Shown here piece after piece: positions 22,620 through 34,294 of a DNA stretch of 64,000 nucleotides. Position numbers and translations under genes: made by a program. The notes below the pieces were generated by a model that saw nothing but the letters and a program-made list of their open reading frames with translations, was not told the DNA's origin and ran no database searches. How positions within the stretch are numbered: position 1 is the first letter of the stretch; each line of letters opens with the position of its first letter. Location: assembly GCF_905171765.1 (NCBI RefSeq), contig NC_053393.1, positions 67,363,371-67,427,370 on the forward strand, given 5' to 3'. Source of the stretch: Bufo bufo (lineage: Eukaryota; Chordata; Amphibia; Anura; Bufonidae).

Positions 22620-23505
22620 TGTAGTGTCCCACTAGGTAGGCGTGGGCACTACACAAGGGTCAATTGGGTGACGTGTTACTTCTGCTCAAAAGGGACAGTA
22701 ATATTATATTTGACTATGCATTTAATCCTCCTGACATGCAGCTAGATAGTCCTGGTTTCTAGCTGCACTAGGAGGCTAGGATGAGTACAGCCTGCCTGGA
22801 GACCAGTAATCCAACTAACACAGATGAGATACCCCAGTAGTAGGACAGCACCTCCTGGGAAAAACCTGCAGCCACCTTTAAAAGCCAGCACTGAAGACAG
22901 CTAGGAAAAGAAGGCATTGTAACCTTAAGCAAGTGCCAATACTGGAGGAAGGATTTTATACCAAGGATTTAAGCCAGCAATTAGGCATCCGGGCCTTGGG
23001 ATCCAACCAGCTAGAATAGCTGTGGGGATAGAGCAGCACTGCACTGCAAAGTATTAACTGTTTGCCCTCCAAGTATCTTGCAAGATTGAAACCTGCTGTG
23101 AAGTAAACCTGCTGTGCATTTTGTATGATAAAGGACTGCATTATATACCACTGCAACTGTATGTAAAAAGTTGGACTGTTCCACCAAGTAAAGCAACGTT
23201 TGGTTTACCAACTGCGTACTCTATTAATCCTCCTACAAATTGGTGTGCCACCGTTACAGGCACTGGCGTCACGGATCTTAAAGGGACCTTACCTAAGGCA
23301 CTCAAAACACCTACAACATCCAGGGCACCTCACACACCATCAGGCCTGGTCCCTATCTACAGAGTGTGCCCCAGAGGAACTAGTGTGTGCCTCTCCTTTC
23401 ACTGTTGCATGCCTGCCCAGGGTTCTCCTCAGAAAAGTGAGTAACCCTCGATTGCCCATACCGTGACCTCACTGTCGCTATACCCTGCAGGTCTGGCGTG
23501 CTGCA
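22620..23505 (+). repeat. LTR 3 (deleted form)
   Basis: 886 bp, with the same 209-bp deletion as LTR 2 and only one difference noticed from it (GTGTCTGCC versus GTGTGTGCC). It ends at the same CA where unique sequence begins, which fixes the LTR 3' boundary. Confidence 0.9.
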
Positions 23506-23894
23506 AATCTAGAAGTGAGCACTTGATGGAGGACTTGACGCTTAGTAAATTTGCCCTATGCACAGGACAGAGGATGTGTTTGATCGCTGGGGGCCACCAA
23601 GTACAGCACTTGTAGCAGTCCCATAGAAGTGAATGGAACGGAGAACACACAGGCGCACCATCGCTCCATTCTAATGGGACAGTTTGGTGGCATTTGTGGA
23701 ACCCTCTTCTTGTGATCACAGGTGGTCCCAGTGGTTGGACAGTCAGCAATCAAACAATTAGTGGGACAGTTATCAAATCAGACACAGCTTAAAAAAAAGT
23801 CACAAGTCATGGCAACTGCGCCGTTTTCCTGCAACGTTTGCTCAATCTTTGCGACATTTTATCCTCCTCACTTTTCAAAGTGGTCTATGTTTAA

Positions 23895-24141
23895 AGGGAC
23901 CTTTCACCACTCCTGACACGCCTGTTTTAATAGCTTCATGGATTCTTCATGTAATAACATTCTGGAGCATCTAATCTTATGTCTATATGTTGTGCCAGGT
24001 ACACCCCCCAATTGGTTACCTCCCCTCTGTACCCTTACTGCAGACTGCTAGCAATTCATTCATAACTTCTAGTAGAAATATTAGAGGAATGACACAATAT
24101 AGAGCCATAAGAATAGATTCTCCTGCGGTGAAAGGTCCTCT
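23895..24141. mobile_element. piggyBac-like MITE
   Basis: The inverted termini AGGGACCTTTCACC and GGTGAAAGGTCCTCT are flanked by TTAA on both sides (23891-23894 and 24142-24145). The TTAA duplication is the signature of piggyBac insertions. 247 bp, non-coding. Confidence 0.75.
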
Positions 24142-24589
24142 TTAACAGCTGAAAGTGAGATTAGACCTGGATTACGGTTTATTCACTATGTGCAACTTTT
24201 GCAAAAGTTGCAAAAAAGTCACAACCTACGGCAGGCAACATCCTGGTGTACTTTTACACATATAGGTGTGAACCACATTGCACTCACACCACATTTATTA
24301 TTAAGATACACCAGTTCATAAATTTGGGGCAGGCACACAAAGCAACAAAGACAGGCTTATAAATGGCACAAAACCAACGGCAAATGATAAATGTCCCCTT
24401 AGTCCAGTGCATCTCAACTATTTTCTGTCATGCCCCCCCTAGGAAGAAGAAAACATTTCGCGCCCCCCGCGCGACTGTAAATAGTATCATTTGTCTATAA
24501 AATTGTTATAAGTACACCTCTGCATAACACTGTATCCTTATTAACGTATAAGAGAATAAAAAAAGAAAGAAATGTGGATCGGACACACA

Positions 24590-25790
24590 CTTATGGGGGG
24601 ATCTGTGGATGACGGACACTTATGGGGGGATCTGTGGATGACGGACACTTATGGGGGGATCTGTGGATGACGGACACTTATGGGGGGATCTGTGGATGAC
24701 ACACACTTATGGGGGGATCTGTGGATGAAGGACACTTATGGGGGGATCTGTGGATGACACACACTTATGGGGGGATCTGTGGATGACGGACACTTATGGG
24801 GGGGATCTGTGGATGACACACACTTATGCGGGGATCTGTGGATGACTGACACTTATGGGGGGATCTGTGGATGACGGACACTTATGGGGGGATCTGTGGA
24901 TGACGGACACTTATGGGGGGGATCTGTGGATGACGGACACTTATGGGGGGGATCTGTGGATGACGGACACTTATGGGGGGGATCTGTGGGTGACACACAC
25001 TTATGGGGGGATCTGTGGATGACGGACACTTATGGGGGGATCTGTGGATGACACACACTTATGGGGGGATCTGTGGATGACACACACTTATGGGGGGATC
25101 TGTGGATGACGGACACTTATGGGGGGATCTGTGGATGACGGACACTTATGGGGGGGATCTGTGGATGACGGACACTTATGGGGGGATCTGTGGATGACGG
25201 ACACTTATGGGGGGGATCTGTGGATGACGGACACTTATGGGGGGATCTGTGGATGACGGACACTTATGGGGGGGATCTGTGGATGACGGACACTTATGGG
25301 GGGATCTGTGGATGACACACACTTATGCGGGGATCTGTGGATGACTGACACTTATGGGGGGATCTGTGGATGACGGACACTTATGGGGGATCTGTGGATG
25401 ACGGACACTTATGAGGGGGATCTGTGGATGACGGACACTTATGGGGGGGATCTGTGGATGACACACACTTATGGGGGGATCTGTGGATGACGGACACTTA
25501 TGGGGGGATCTGTGGATGACACACACTTATGGGGGGATCTGTGGATGACGGACACTTATGGGGGGATCTGTGGATGACGGACACTTATGGGGGGATCTGT
25601 GGATGACGGACACTTATGGGGGGATCTGTGGATGACGGACACTTATGGGGGGATCTGTGGATGACGGACACTTATGGGGGGATCTGTGGATAACGGACAC
25701 TTATGGGGGGGATCTGTGGATGACGGACACTTATGGTGGGATCTGTGGATGACGGACACTTATGGGGGGGATCTGTGGCTGGCACTGTTA
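24590..25790. repeat. Minisatellite, ~29-bp unit
   Basis: Roughly 40 head-to-tail copies of a 29-31-bp unit built around ACACTTATGGGGGG and ATCTGTGGATGACGG. Variation is mostly in the length of the G run and GACGG/GACAC alternation. Long apparent ORFs here are by-products of the repetition. Confidence 0.95.
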
Positions 25791-26031
25791 CAGGGGGATC
25801 TGTGGCTGGCACTGTTATATATGTGCCATCCACAGACCCCCCACCCCATAACAGTGCCATCCACAGTGCCCCCCCAGCCCATAACAGTGCCATCCACAGT
25901 GCCCCCCCAGCCCATAACAGTGCCATCCACAGACCCCCAGCCCTTAACTGTGCCATCCACCGATTCCGTGTGCCCGCCGCCGCCGTTTAAAGTTATTAAA
26001 CATGCCCCCCTCACTCCTAATAGTACCGTAT

Positions 26032-26190
26032 ATCTTCTGTATAATGCCGGCAGGCGGGCCGGGCGGCCGGCGCGTCCCTCAGTGATGTCACTTGTCTGCG
26101 TCGCCTGCTTCATTCATAAAGCAGGCAGCGCAGGCACGTGACATCACTGAGGGACGCGCCGGCCGCCCGGCCTGCTGGCATTATACAGAA
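26032..26190. repeat. GC-rich palindrome in hAT
   Basis: The arms TTCTGTATAATGCCGGCAGG...CGCGTCCCTCAGTGATGTCAC and their near-complement surround a short core with GCCTGCTT...AAGCAGGC. It would form a strong hairpin of about 150 bp. Confidence 0.85.
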
Positions 26191-27476
26191 GAAATTCGCA
26201 CACCCCAAAAGCGGGCCCTGAACGAGCCCCCCTTCACGGAGCCTGGCGCCCCCCCTGGGGGGCGCGCCCCACTATTTGAGAAACACTGCCTTAGTCCCTA
26301 TCCTACATAAGCAGTAAATTTTTGTGCAAACTTGATGTATGCCAAAATTTGCAACTTTTTGACGTCAGGTACATGATAAATCTTCCCCTTTCCTCACCAT
26401 TTTTACATAGTAACACACTTTGTAATGCGAAATCCATCCACTTCAGCCTATCATACCGCAAAGTTGATAAAGGGGAAGGTAAAATATCCTCATGAGTTTT
26501 CCAATTTTCTTCATTTTAGGGAAAACATTTCCTGCCCAACTCCAAATCTGCCAATCAGAATAACTCCTTGGATCTCCAAATAAGCTAATAACTATAAGCT
26601 GTAATATTATTACACAAGGGCCCCATTGCAAATCTTGGAAAGGGGCCCCACACCACCGTAACCACCTTCAGTAGCATGAATACAAAAAGCTTATGTCACA
26701 ATGGTAGGACAATGTACACAGTGATGTCACAGATCAGCAATAAGGCTCACAGTGATATCACAACAGCATATTAATACACATGGTGATGTACAGGAATGAA
26801 TCAATGATGTCCCAGCAAAGCTCAATGCACTCTTCCCCTGTCCATATACATCACTAACGGCTCCTATGCCTGAGTGTGGATAAGATCTCACAGGTGACAA
26901 TGCAAATCAGAGTGAAAACCAAGCCATGAGGAGGAAAGTACTGCCTGTAGAGCCCAGAGACAGGAGGCACAGATCTGGATAAGGGTACAAAGTTCCCTAA
27001 AGCACAGTGGCCTCCATAATTCTTAAATAAAAAACGTTTACAACAACCAGGACTCTTCCTAGAACTGGCTGGCTGATCTAACTAAGTATTTAGGGGGAGT
27101 AGAACCCAATAGTCACTCTGGCTAAGCTCCAAAGATCCTGTGTGCAGGAGGGAGAAACTTCCAGAGGGTCAACCATCACTGCAGCCTCCACCAATCTGGG
27201 CTTTATGGCAGACTGGCCTCCCATCAGTAAGATACACATGGAAGGACTCTCAGACTGTGCGAAACAAGGTTATCTGGTCTGATGAAACCAAGAATGAACT
27301 TTTAGGCATCAATTCTGAGCGTCTTGTCTGTAGAAAACCAGGGCCTGCCCAATAACATCCCTACAGTGAAGCATGGTGGTGGCAGCATCATGCTCTGGGG
27401 CAGGGCCGGCTCCAGGTTCATGTGGGCCCTTGGGCGATAAAGCCTCAGTGGGCCCCCCTGTGCTAAGGCCTCTTGC

Positions 27477-27758
27477 AGATGAGTGTTCCTCCCGCAGTGA
27501 GTCCGCATCGCAGCACCCGGCCTGACCTCCCAGCACTGACAGGATTCACATAGCATTATATTGATTTATGATGCTATGTAACCCTTACAGTCCTGGAATG
27601 TATTAGATGACACGAACAGCATTATGCCAGTGTTATCCAATACATTCCAGAACTTTAAGGGTTAGGTCATAAATCAATATAATGCTATGTCGCTGGGAGG
27701 TCAGGCCGGTGCTGCGATGTGGACTCGCTGCGGGAGGAACGCTAGTCTGCAAGGGGCC
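27477..27758. mobile_element. Palindromic Harbinger-like MITE
   Basis: Long inverted arms beginning GGCCTCTTGCAGATGAGTG and ending CTAGTCTGCAAGGGGCC, flanked by TAA on both sides (27474-27476 and 27759-27761). A 3-bp TWA duplication is typical of PIF/Harbinger elements. Confidence 0.7.
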
Positions 27759-27761
27759 TAA

Positions 27762-28313
27762 GGGCTCTTTCATACGAGCGGATGCCGTGCGGGTAATCCC
27801 CTGCGTAAAAGACAGCCAAGCCCCGTCCCGGACAGCAGAGACACGGAGCATTAACATGATTGATGATGCTCTTTGCCTCTCTGTGATCTTTTTACTATAA
27901 AATCATGGTGACAACTGTATCTCACTGATTTTTGTAGTAAAAATGTCAGAGAGGCACGGAGCATTATCAGTCATGTTACTGCTCCGTGTCTCTACTGTCT
28001 GGAGCGGGGCTTGGCTCAACTTGAATGGGTCCGTTAACCGTCCACCCCCCGCAATTTCTTTTTTAAATAAGTTCTATTTTATTGTAATGCGGAGGCACGG
28101 ACAGAAACACCTCGGAAGCACTCCATAGTGCTTCCATGGGGTTCCGATTCATGCGTTCGTTCTGCATCTGTGATTGCGGACCCATTCAAGTGAATGGGTC
28201 CACATCTGTGATGCAGAGTGCACATGGGTCGGTGCCCGTGTTTTGCGTTGCAGACCTGCCGTATGTGGGCCGCAATACATCCATGGGCACACAACGGCCG
28301 TGTGCATGAGGCC
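27762..28313. mobile_element. Harbinger-like MITE, chimeric ends
   Basis: Starts GGGCTCTTTCATACGAGCGG immediately after the TAA that closes its neighbour and ends CGTGTGCATGAGGCC before TAA (28314-28316). The two ends match different MITE types seen at 46082 and 46464, suggesting a composite or two fused elements. Confidence 0.55.
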
Positions 28314-28322
28314 TAAAACATA

Positions 28323-28458
28323 AACTCCTATAAGAAAATAATAATCAATAATACACTTTATTGGCAAAAATTCATAAGAGGAAAATTTCCTCCTATGAAT
28401 TTTTGCCAATAAACTGTATAATTGATTTTGTGCGTTCTGGTATTTTCTTATAGGAGTT
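28323..28458. mobile_element. Small palindromic MITE, TA duplication
   Basis: The inverted ends AACTCCTATAAGAAAATA and TATTTTCTTATAGGAGTT lie between TA dinucleotides. The inner arms TTGGCAAAAATTCATA/TATGAATTTTTGCCAA pair as well. No coding capacity. Confidence 0.7.
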
Positions 28459-29527
28459 TATATTGTGTTTTACAGGCATGTGTGCTGCTGAGCAAGAGCA
28501 ACACATGGTAATTGTCCTCTATTCAATGATTGGCTCCTTTGAGCCTTTATTTTGGTGTTTTGGTGTGCTGTAGAGATAGCCTCAGGCTGCAGGTCCCCAT
28601 GTAACAGGTCTTGGTCTGTTATTTGATTCTGTAGTTCACCTGAATTCTAAATTTAAAACTCCAGCAGCAGCCTCTGCCTTCTTCAGCCAGGTTTCCTCTG
28701 GGCTCGGCTATGCGTCCTGAATCCTGATTGGAATCTTCTGGCTGCCCCTGCTGATCAGCAGCTCCTCCCCTGTGTCCTCCGAGACGAGTCCTGCGCTACT
28801 GCTGGCTGAGGCAGGCTTACATACGTTACACAGCTGTACTCGCGGCGCATAGACTCTCTGCCTGGAGTCGGACTCAGAGATCATGTGAGAGAGGGGCCAG
28901 GCACTGGGCAGCATGAACAGAAGTATGCAAAAATGTTAAAGGGGCCGTGCCGCGGAAACGAGTGGGCCCCCCTACTTAAAGTGGGCTCCGGCACTTGCCC
29001 GGGTATGCCGGGTTATGACGCCGGCCCTGCTCTGGGGGTGTTTTTCAGTAGCTGGGACAGAGGAACTGGTCAGAGTTAAGGGAAAGCGGAATGGAGCAAA
29101 GCACAGTGATTTTCTTCATGAAAGCCTGATCCAGAACGCTCTGGATCTCAGACTAGTCCAAAGGTTCACTTTCCAACATGACAATGATCCTAAGCACACC
29201 ATGACTACACAGGAGTGGCTTAGGGATAACTCTGCAAATGTCCTTAAGTGCCTGACTTTAACCTAAAAAGTGGCTGTCCACCGATGGTCCCCACCCATCC
29301 TGACAGAGCTTGAGAAGATCTGCAGAGAAGAATGACATAAAATCCCTGAATCAAAGGTCCCCGAATCAAGAAGACCAGAGTAAAGGGACTGAATACTTAT
29401 GTCAATGCAAGATTTTAGTTTTCCATAAATTAGCAAAGATTTCTAAGATTCTGTTTTCACTGAGAGCAGTGTTTTTCAAAATGTGAAAAAAAGTTAAAGG
29501 GTCTGAAAACTTAACAAATGCATTGCA

Positions 29528-29923
29528 TGTATACGTAGTTATTACATCTCCTCTCAGTTGTCTTTTTTCTAAACTGAATAACCCTAATTTTGATAATCTT
29601 TCAGGGTACTGTAGTCCCCCCATTCCAGTTATTACTTTAGTTGCCCTCCTCTGAACCCTCTCCAGCTCTGCTATGTCTGCCTTGTTCACAGGAGCCCAGA
29701 ACTGTACACAGTACTCCATGTGTGGTCTGATTTGTAAAGTGGTAGGACTATGTTCTCATCACGGGCATCTATGCCCCTTTTGATTCAACCCATTATCTTA
29801 TTGGCCTTGGCAGCAGCTGCCTGACACTGGTCGCTACAGTTAGAATTACTGTCGACTAAAATTTGAAGGTCCTTTTTACATGTCAGTGTTACCCAATGTT
29901 TCCCTCCTTCCCCTGAGCATAAA
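29528..29923 (-). pseudogene. CR1/L2-type LINE fragment, part 1
   Basis: The minus strand encodes the distal RT region of a CR1/L2-like [17 protein letters not shown], then [25 protein letters not shown] and LRGDVI. This is the usual C-terminal order for that group. It is cut at 29924 by the 6.6-kb Penelope-like insertion and resumes after 36586. Confidence 0.7.
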
Positions 29924-29937
29924 TGTACATTTATCAG

Positions 29938-30520
29938 TCACGTAGTAATAGATGAAGAAAAGAAGGCGGCACTCACCACTGTTGCAGTTACATTCGTTTA
30001 TTCTTCCATATACAAACCAGTATAAAAGTTAGGGCTGGGGTGGACCTGTTCTCACGTAGAACGCTGAATGGTGACGGCCGTTTCGCGCTGCCGCACTTCC
30101 TCGGGCCACTGACCTCACGGCGGAAAATCTGCGCCTCCTTTTAGCGCCATTACGTGTGGTTGTCATAGTAACCCCTGACGCTTTTTCATTTATTAAAAAC
30201 AAGTCTACACATTGACACAATATAATACTGTATATATTGATTTCAAATAAAAACACTCAGGTCATTCCTCTCATTGAGACAAAGGGGACCCATGGCTGCC
30301 ACTCGAATGATCCACCTAGCCTCCTTTTGTAATAACAAGCGGCGCCTATCACCACCCTGTGGCATGTTTGGGACCAGCTCAATACCTGCCTAGGTTAGAC
30401 AATTCGGGTCGCCTCCATGGGTCTCGCGTACGTGGTTGATAAGTCTGGGACATCCCTTTCCTGTTCTCCCAGAATTTCCATGTTCTCTGAACCTTTCATA
30501 TAGGGGTCTTATTGTTTTGC
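29938..30520 (-). repeat. PLE pseudo-LTR, downstream copy
   Basis: Direct repeat of 35873-36462 with visible scattered differences. It includes CGTTTCGCGCTGCCG and the RT-distal end with GKTIRPLYERFREH on the minus strand. Confidence 0.85.
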
Positions 30521-31493
30521 CTATTAGCCAGTTCATTGTTTTCTTATCACTATAGCGGCTCCCCGCTAACCTATCTTTTAATGTGTGACATCTCCTAAAG
30601 GTTACCAGTTGTTTGTTTTTCACAATTTCCCTCAGGCTCTCCTCGTTTCTTAATATGTCCCAGTTGCTCTGGATAACCTGTCTAATTAAATCCGCTGCGG
30701 GGTTAAACTTAAAAGTGAACGCAAACCTCCCCTTGTTCTTTTCATTGCGTCTCTTTTTTTCGCTATTTTTCAACAGTTTTTCTTGAGTATACAGATCTAC
30801 TTTATTCATAGCTACCTCTATGTTCTTTTCTGGATAACCTCTCCTAAGCAACCTCTCTTTTAAATCCACGGCCTGTTTGACCTACCCCTCTTTCGTGTTG
30901 TTAATTCTTTTCAACCTAATGAATTGTCCATAAGGGACAGATTTCTTCACGCTTGGCGGATGAAAGCTATCATGGTGCAGTAGCGAATTAGTAGCGGTAG
31001 GTTTTCGATAGCTCCCAGTGCAGAGAATCCCATCTTCAACACTAACCGAAACATCAAGGAACTCCAAAGATGTACCACCATCATTTTGTGTAAATCTCAT
31101 ATTCATATCGTTGGTTGCATTAAGGAAGGATACAAATTCTCTGCACTGGGATTCAGGACCTGACCGCACCATGAATACATCATCCACATAGCGTAGAAAA
31201 AGCTGCGTGTAGCAAAGATAAGGGTTTTTTATGGAGAAGATATACTTGTCCTCAAATGTAGCTAAGTACAAATTGGCAAAGGTGCATGATACTGGTGTAC
31301 CCATCGCCGTTCCGTACATTTGTTTGAACCACTGTTCGCCAAATTTGAATACATTGTTAGTAAGAACAAAATTCAAAGTTTCTTCAATGAACTGGTGATA
31401 AAGATCACTCTTACCAGTATTGCCCAGAACACCTATAACTGCCCTCACACCCGGTATACGGGTGTATAGGCTTTCAACATCTAGCGACACTAA

Positions 31494-33626
31494 CAGGGCC
31501 GTCTTTAATAGTGATTGGACCCTGGGCAAAAATTTACTTGGGCCCCCTGGATCCCGCCTTCCCACACCTTAGGCAATCACGCCCTCCACCACAACACACA
31601 CACAAAAAATCCACACACCTGGTAGAGTCCAGTGAATTACTGTAAATACTTCCAGTTCTGAAGACTCCAGTGGCTCAGGATCAGTGCTCTGGGCAGCTGG
31701 GCTCAGGCTGGAAGTGGGCACCGCTCTGCAGGAAGGAGACCGGGGCTCGGCTCACCCTAGTGTTACAGTGCACCCCAGCACCCCACAGTATGCAGTATAG
31801 CACCCTATAGTATACAGCAACCCACAGTATGCAGTATAGCACCCTATAGTATACAGTACCCCACAGTATATAGTAGAGCAGTATAGCAGCCCACAGTATA
31901 CAGCACCTCACAGTATATAGTTGAGCAGTATAGCAGCCCACAGTATACAGCACCTCACAGTATACAACACTCCAAACTATACACGATACAGCCCCCCACA
32001 CTATACAGTACAGCAGTATAGCACTCCACACTATACCGCACCCTCAGTATACATTATACAGACCCCCACAGTATACAGTACAGCAGTATAGCCCCCCACA
32101 CTATACAGCCCCCCCCCCATAGTATACAGGCCCCCCACACACAGTATACAGGCCTCCCACACACAGTATACAGGCCCCCCACACAGTATACAGGCCCCCC
32201 ACACAGTATACAGGCCCCCCACACACAGTATACAGGCCCCTTCACACAGTATACAGGCCCCCCACACACAGTATACAGGCCCCCCACACACAGTATACAG
32301 GCCCCCCACACACAGTATACAGGCCCCCACACACAGTATACAGGCCCCCCACACACAGTATACAGGCCCCCCACACACAGTATACAGGCCCCCCACACAC
32401 AGTATACAGGCCCCCCACACACAGTATACAGGCCCCCCACACACAGTATACAGGCCCCCCACACACAGTATACAGGCCCCCACACACAGTATACAGGCCC
32501 CACACACACAGTATACAGGCCCCCCACACACAGTATACAGGCCCCCCACACACAGTATACAGGCCCCTCACACACAGTATACAGGCCCCCACACACAGTA
32601 TACAGGCCCCCCACACACAGTATACAGGCCCCCCACACACAGTATACAGGCCCCCACACACAGTATACAGGCCCCCCACACACAGTATACAGGCCCCCAC
32701 ACACAGTATACAGGCCCCACACACACAGTATACAGGCCCCCCACACACAGTATACAGGCCCCCCACACACAGTATACAGGCCCCCCACACACAGTATACA
32801 GGCCCCCCACACACAGTATACAGGCCCCCCACACACAGTATACAGGCCCCCCACACACAGTATACAGGCCCCCACACACACAGTATACAGGCCCCCCACA
32901 CACAGTATACAGGCCCCCCACACACAGTATACAGGCCCCTCACACACAGTATACAGGCCCCCACACACAGTATACAGGCCCCCCACACACAGTATACAGG
33001 CCCCCCACACACAGTATACAGGCCCCCCACACACAGTATACAGGCCCCCCACACACAGTATACAGGCCCCCACACACAGTATACAGGCCCCACACACACA
33101 GTATACAGGCCCCCCACACACAGTATACAGGCCCCCCACACACAGTATACAGGCCCCTCACACACAGTATACAGGCCCCCACACACAGTATACAGGCCCC
33201 CCACACACAGTATACAGGCCCCCCACACACAGTATACAGGCCCCTCACACACAGTATACAGGCCCCCACACAGTATACAGCACCCCACTATACAGTAGTT
33301 TACAGTATATTAACATAATAGCCCCTGTCACCTTTTTCTGATGTAATCTTCACACAAAAAAGCTCCACAGTTAACTTCTGCAACAGGACCTGTGATGACC
33401 TCATAGCCATGTGACCAGTAATTGCTAGGTTACTGGTCACATGGTGATGATGTCATTAAGGTCCTAAATCACAGTACGATCATGATGCCTGGAATCCTGG
33501 TAGAGCTGACAGCCTGACACCCGGGGCAGTGGCTAGCAGGGCTCAAGAAGCAGCTGCCTTGGGCCCCCCAGGAGCAACTGGGCCCGGGGCAGCTGCCCCT
33601 TTTGCCCCTTGGTAAAGACGGCCCTG
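31494..33626. mobile_element. Non-autonomous hAT with 22-bp minisatellite
   Basis: The termini CAGGGCCGTCTTTA and TAAAGACGGCCCTG are inverted repeats, flanked by the perfect 8-bp duplication GACACTAA (31486-31493 and 33627-33634). It splits the Penelope RT gene just before the SLDVESLY motif. Most of its 2,133 bp is a tandem array, and no transposase is present. Confidence 0.9.
31790..33295. repeat. Minisatellite, ~22-bp unit
   Basis: Degenerate CAGTATAGCACCC-type units at 31790-32110 are followed by about 50 regular copies of a unit of about 22 bp, CAGTATACAGGCCCCCCACA plus CA, up to 33275. The apparent minus-strand ORFs of up to 361 codons across it are repeats of a few residues and not genes. 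Confidence 0.95.
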
Positions 33627-34294
33627 GACACTAAGCTGAATCCCTCCTGGGAATGAAAGTCTTTCAGCGCCTGGATGAAGTTGCCAGTGTCGCCCAAATA
33701 AGTAGGGGCTTTTTTAAGAAGTGGTCTGAGAAGCCAGTCGACGTATTCAGAAAGCGGTTCAGTCACTGACCAGATCCCTGCCACGATAGGGCGGCCAGGG
33801 GGCCGGGTCAGTGACTTATGAACCTGTGGTACAAAGTACCATGTTGGTTTTTTAGGGTATGATGGTACCAATTTATCAATAATACTGCTAGGAAGGAAAT
33901 CCACAGCTATATACCTATCTAGCAATCTGTATGACTGATGTAGGATCACTTGTTAATTTCTCATACACAGAAGTATCTCCCAGCTGTCTATTTGCTTCCT
34001 GCAAGTAATAATCTCTGGTCATGAGAACTACGTTTCCACCCTTGTCCGCTGGTTTCACAATTATGCCGTCATGTATACTAAGCCAATGCAAAGCTGCTTT
34101 TTCTTTTTTACTAATGTTTTCATGCGCTCTGGGATACAGCAGAGCCCTGGCGTCTCTCAGTATGCGTTTGTAAAAGATATATATGCTACTCCCAGCGGGT
34201 AAGGGGGGACAATAAGAAGATCTAATTCCTCCACTGAATCTATCGAATCCCAATTCTCCTACTGTATCTTTACGCAAATCCATTTCTGTAAGTA

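Larger units (their letters stand above)
15059..23505 (+). mobile_element. Tandem pol-less retrovirus-like LTR element (LTR-int-LTR-int-LTR)
   Basis: Three LTRs (15059-16153, 18944-19829, 22620-23505) separate two internal regions of 2,790 bp each, giving an exact period of 3,676 bp. Each internal region starts with a primer-binding-like TGGCGTCACGAACAGG and ends with a GCGGGGGGG polypurine tract two bases before the next LTR, as in retroviruses. There is no protease, RT or integrase, so the element must be mobilised in trans. The coding part is a Gag-like frame containing a cold-shock domain. The left LTR is full length, while the middle and right LTRs share the same 209-bp deletion. The outer flanks (AATA left, AATC right) match at only three of four bases. 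A recombination-derived tandem provirus is the simplest reading. Confidence 0.88.
24405..26288. mobile_element. Non-autonomous hAT with internal minisatellite
   Basis: The termini CAGTGCATCTCAA and its inverted partner TTTGAGAAACACTG are flanked by the perfect 8-bp duplication CCTTAGTC (24397-24404 and 26289-26296). The 1,884-bp interior has no transposase. It is almost entirely a tandem array (24590-25790), a second, inversely oriented short array (25820-25960) and a GC-rich palindrome (26032-26190). Confidence 0.88.
27401..29029. mobile_element. Non-autonomous hAT in the Tc1 relic
   Basis: The ends CAGGGCCGGCTCC and CGCCGGCCCTG are inverted repeats, flanked by the perfect 8-bp duplication CTCTGGGG (27393-27400 and 29030-29037). 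The interior codes for nothing recognisable and contains at least three further MITEs (27477-27758, 27762-28313, 28323-28458). Confidence 0.88.
26880..29527 (+). pseudogene. Tc1-like transposon remnant, split
   Basis: Decayed Tc1/mariner-type transposon on the plus strand. The left half has IWSDETKNELLG at about 27265-27300 (first catalytic aspartate region) and the DNA equivalent of a TVKHGGGSIMLWG block at 27355-27400. The right half resumes at 29038 with CFSVAGTEELV and FQHDNDPKHT (second aspartate region, about 29175-29205). Downstream, AAAGGGTCTGAAAACTT at about 29494-29510 resembles a Tc1 right terminus. The two halves are separated by the hAT element at 27401-29029, whose 8-bp duplication joins them exactly. 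Stops and frameshifts elsewhere make it inactive. The left terminus was not identified. Confidence 0.8.

Noticed and set aside
15055..23509. Perfect target duplication around the tandem provirus
   Set aside because: Left AATA and right AATC differ at one base of four; too short and imperfect to claim.
24590..25790. CRISPR-like regular repeats
   Set aside because: Units are directly adjacent with no unique spacers, and the context is a hAT transposon in a vertebrate genome.
25323..26141. ORFs rich in Pro/His/Ser or Gly/Trp repeats
   Set aside because: Generated by the 29-bp minisatellite and its inverse array; not protein-coding.
26690..26830. Possible satellite of ACAGTGATGTCAC-like words
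   Set aside because: The motif recurs only a few times with irregular spacing; not enough for a tandem array call.
32054..33288. Long minus-strand ORFs of 348-361 codons
   Set aside because: They are translations of the 22-bp minisatellite in three frames; residues repeat in short cycles and no domain is present.
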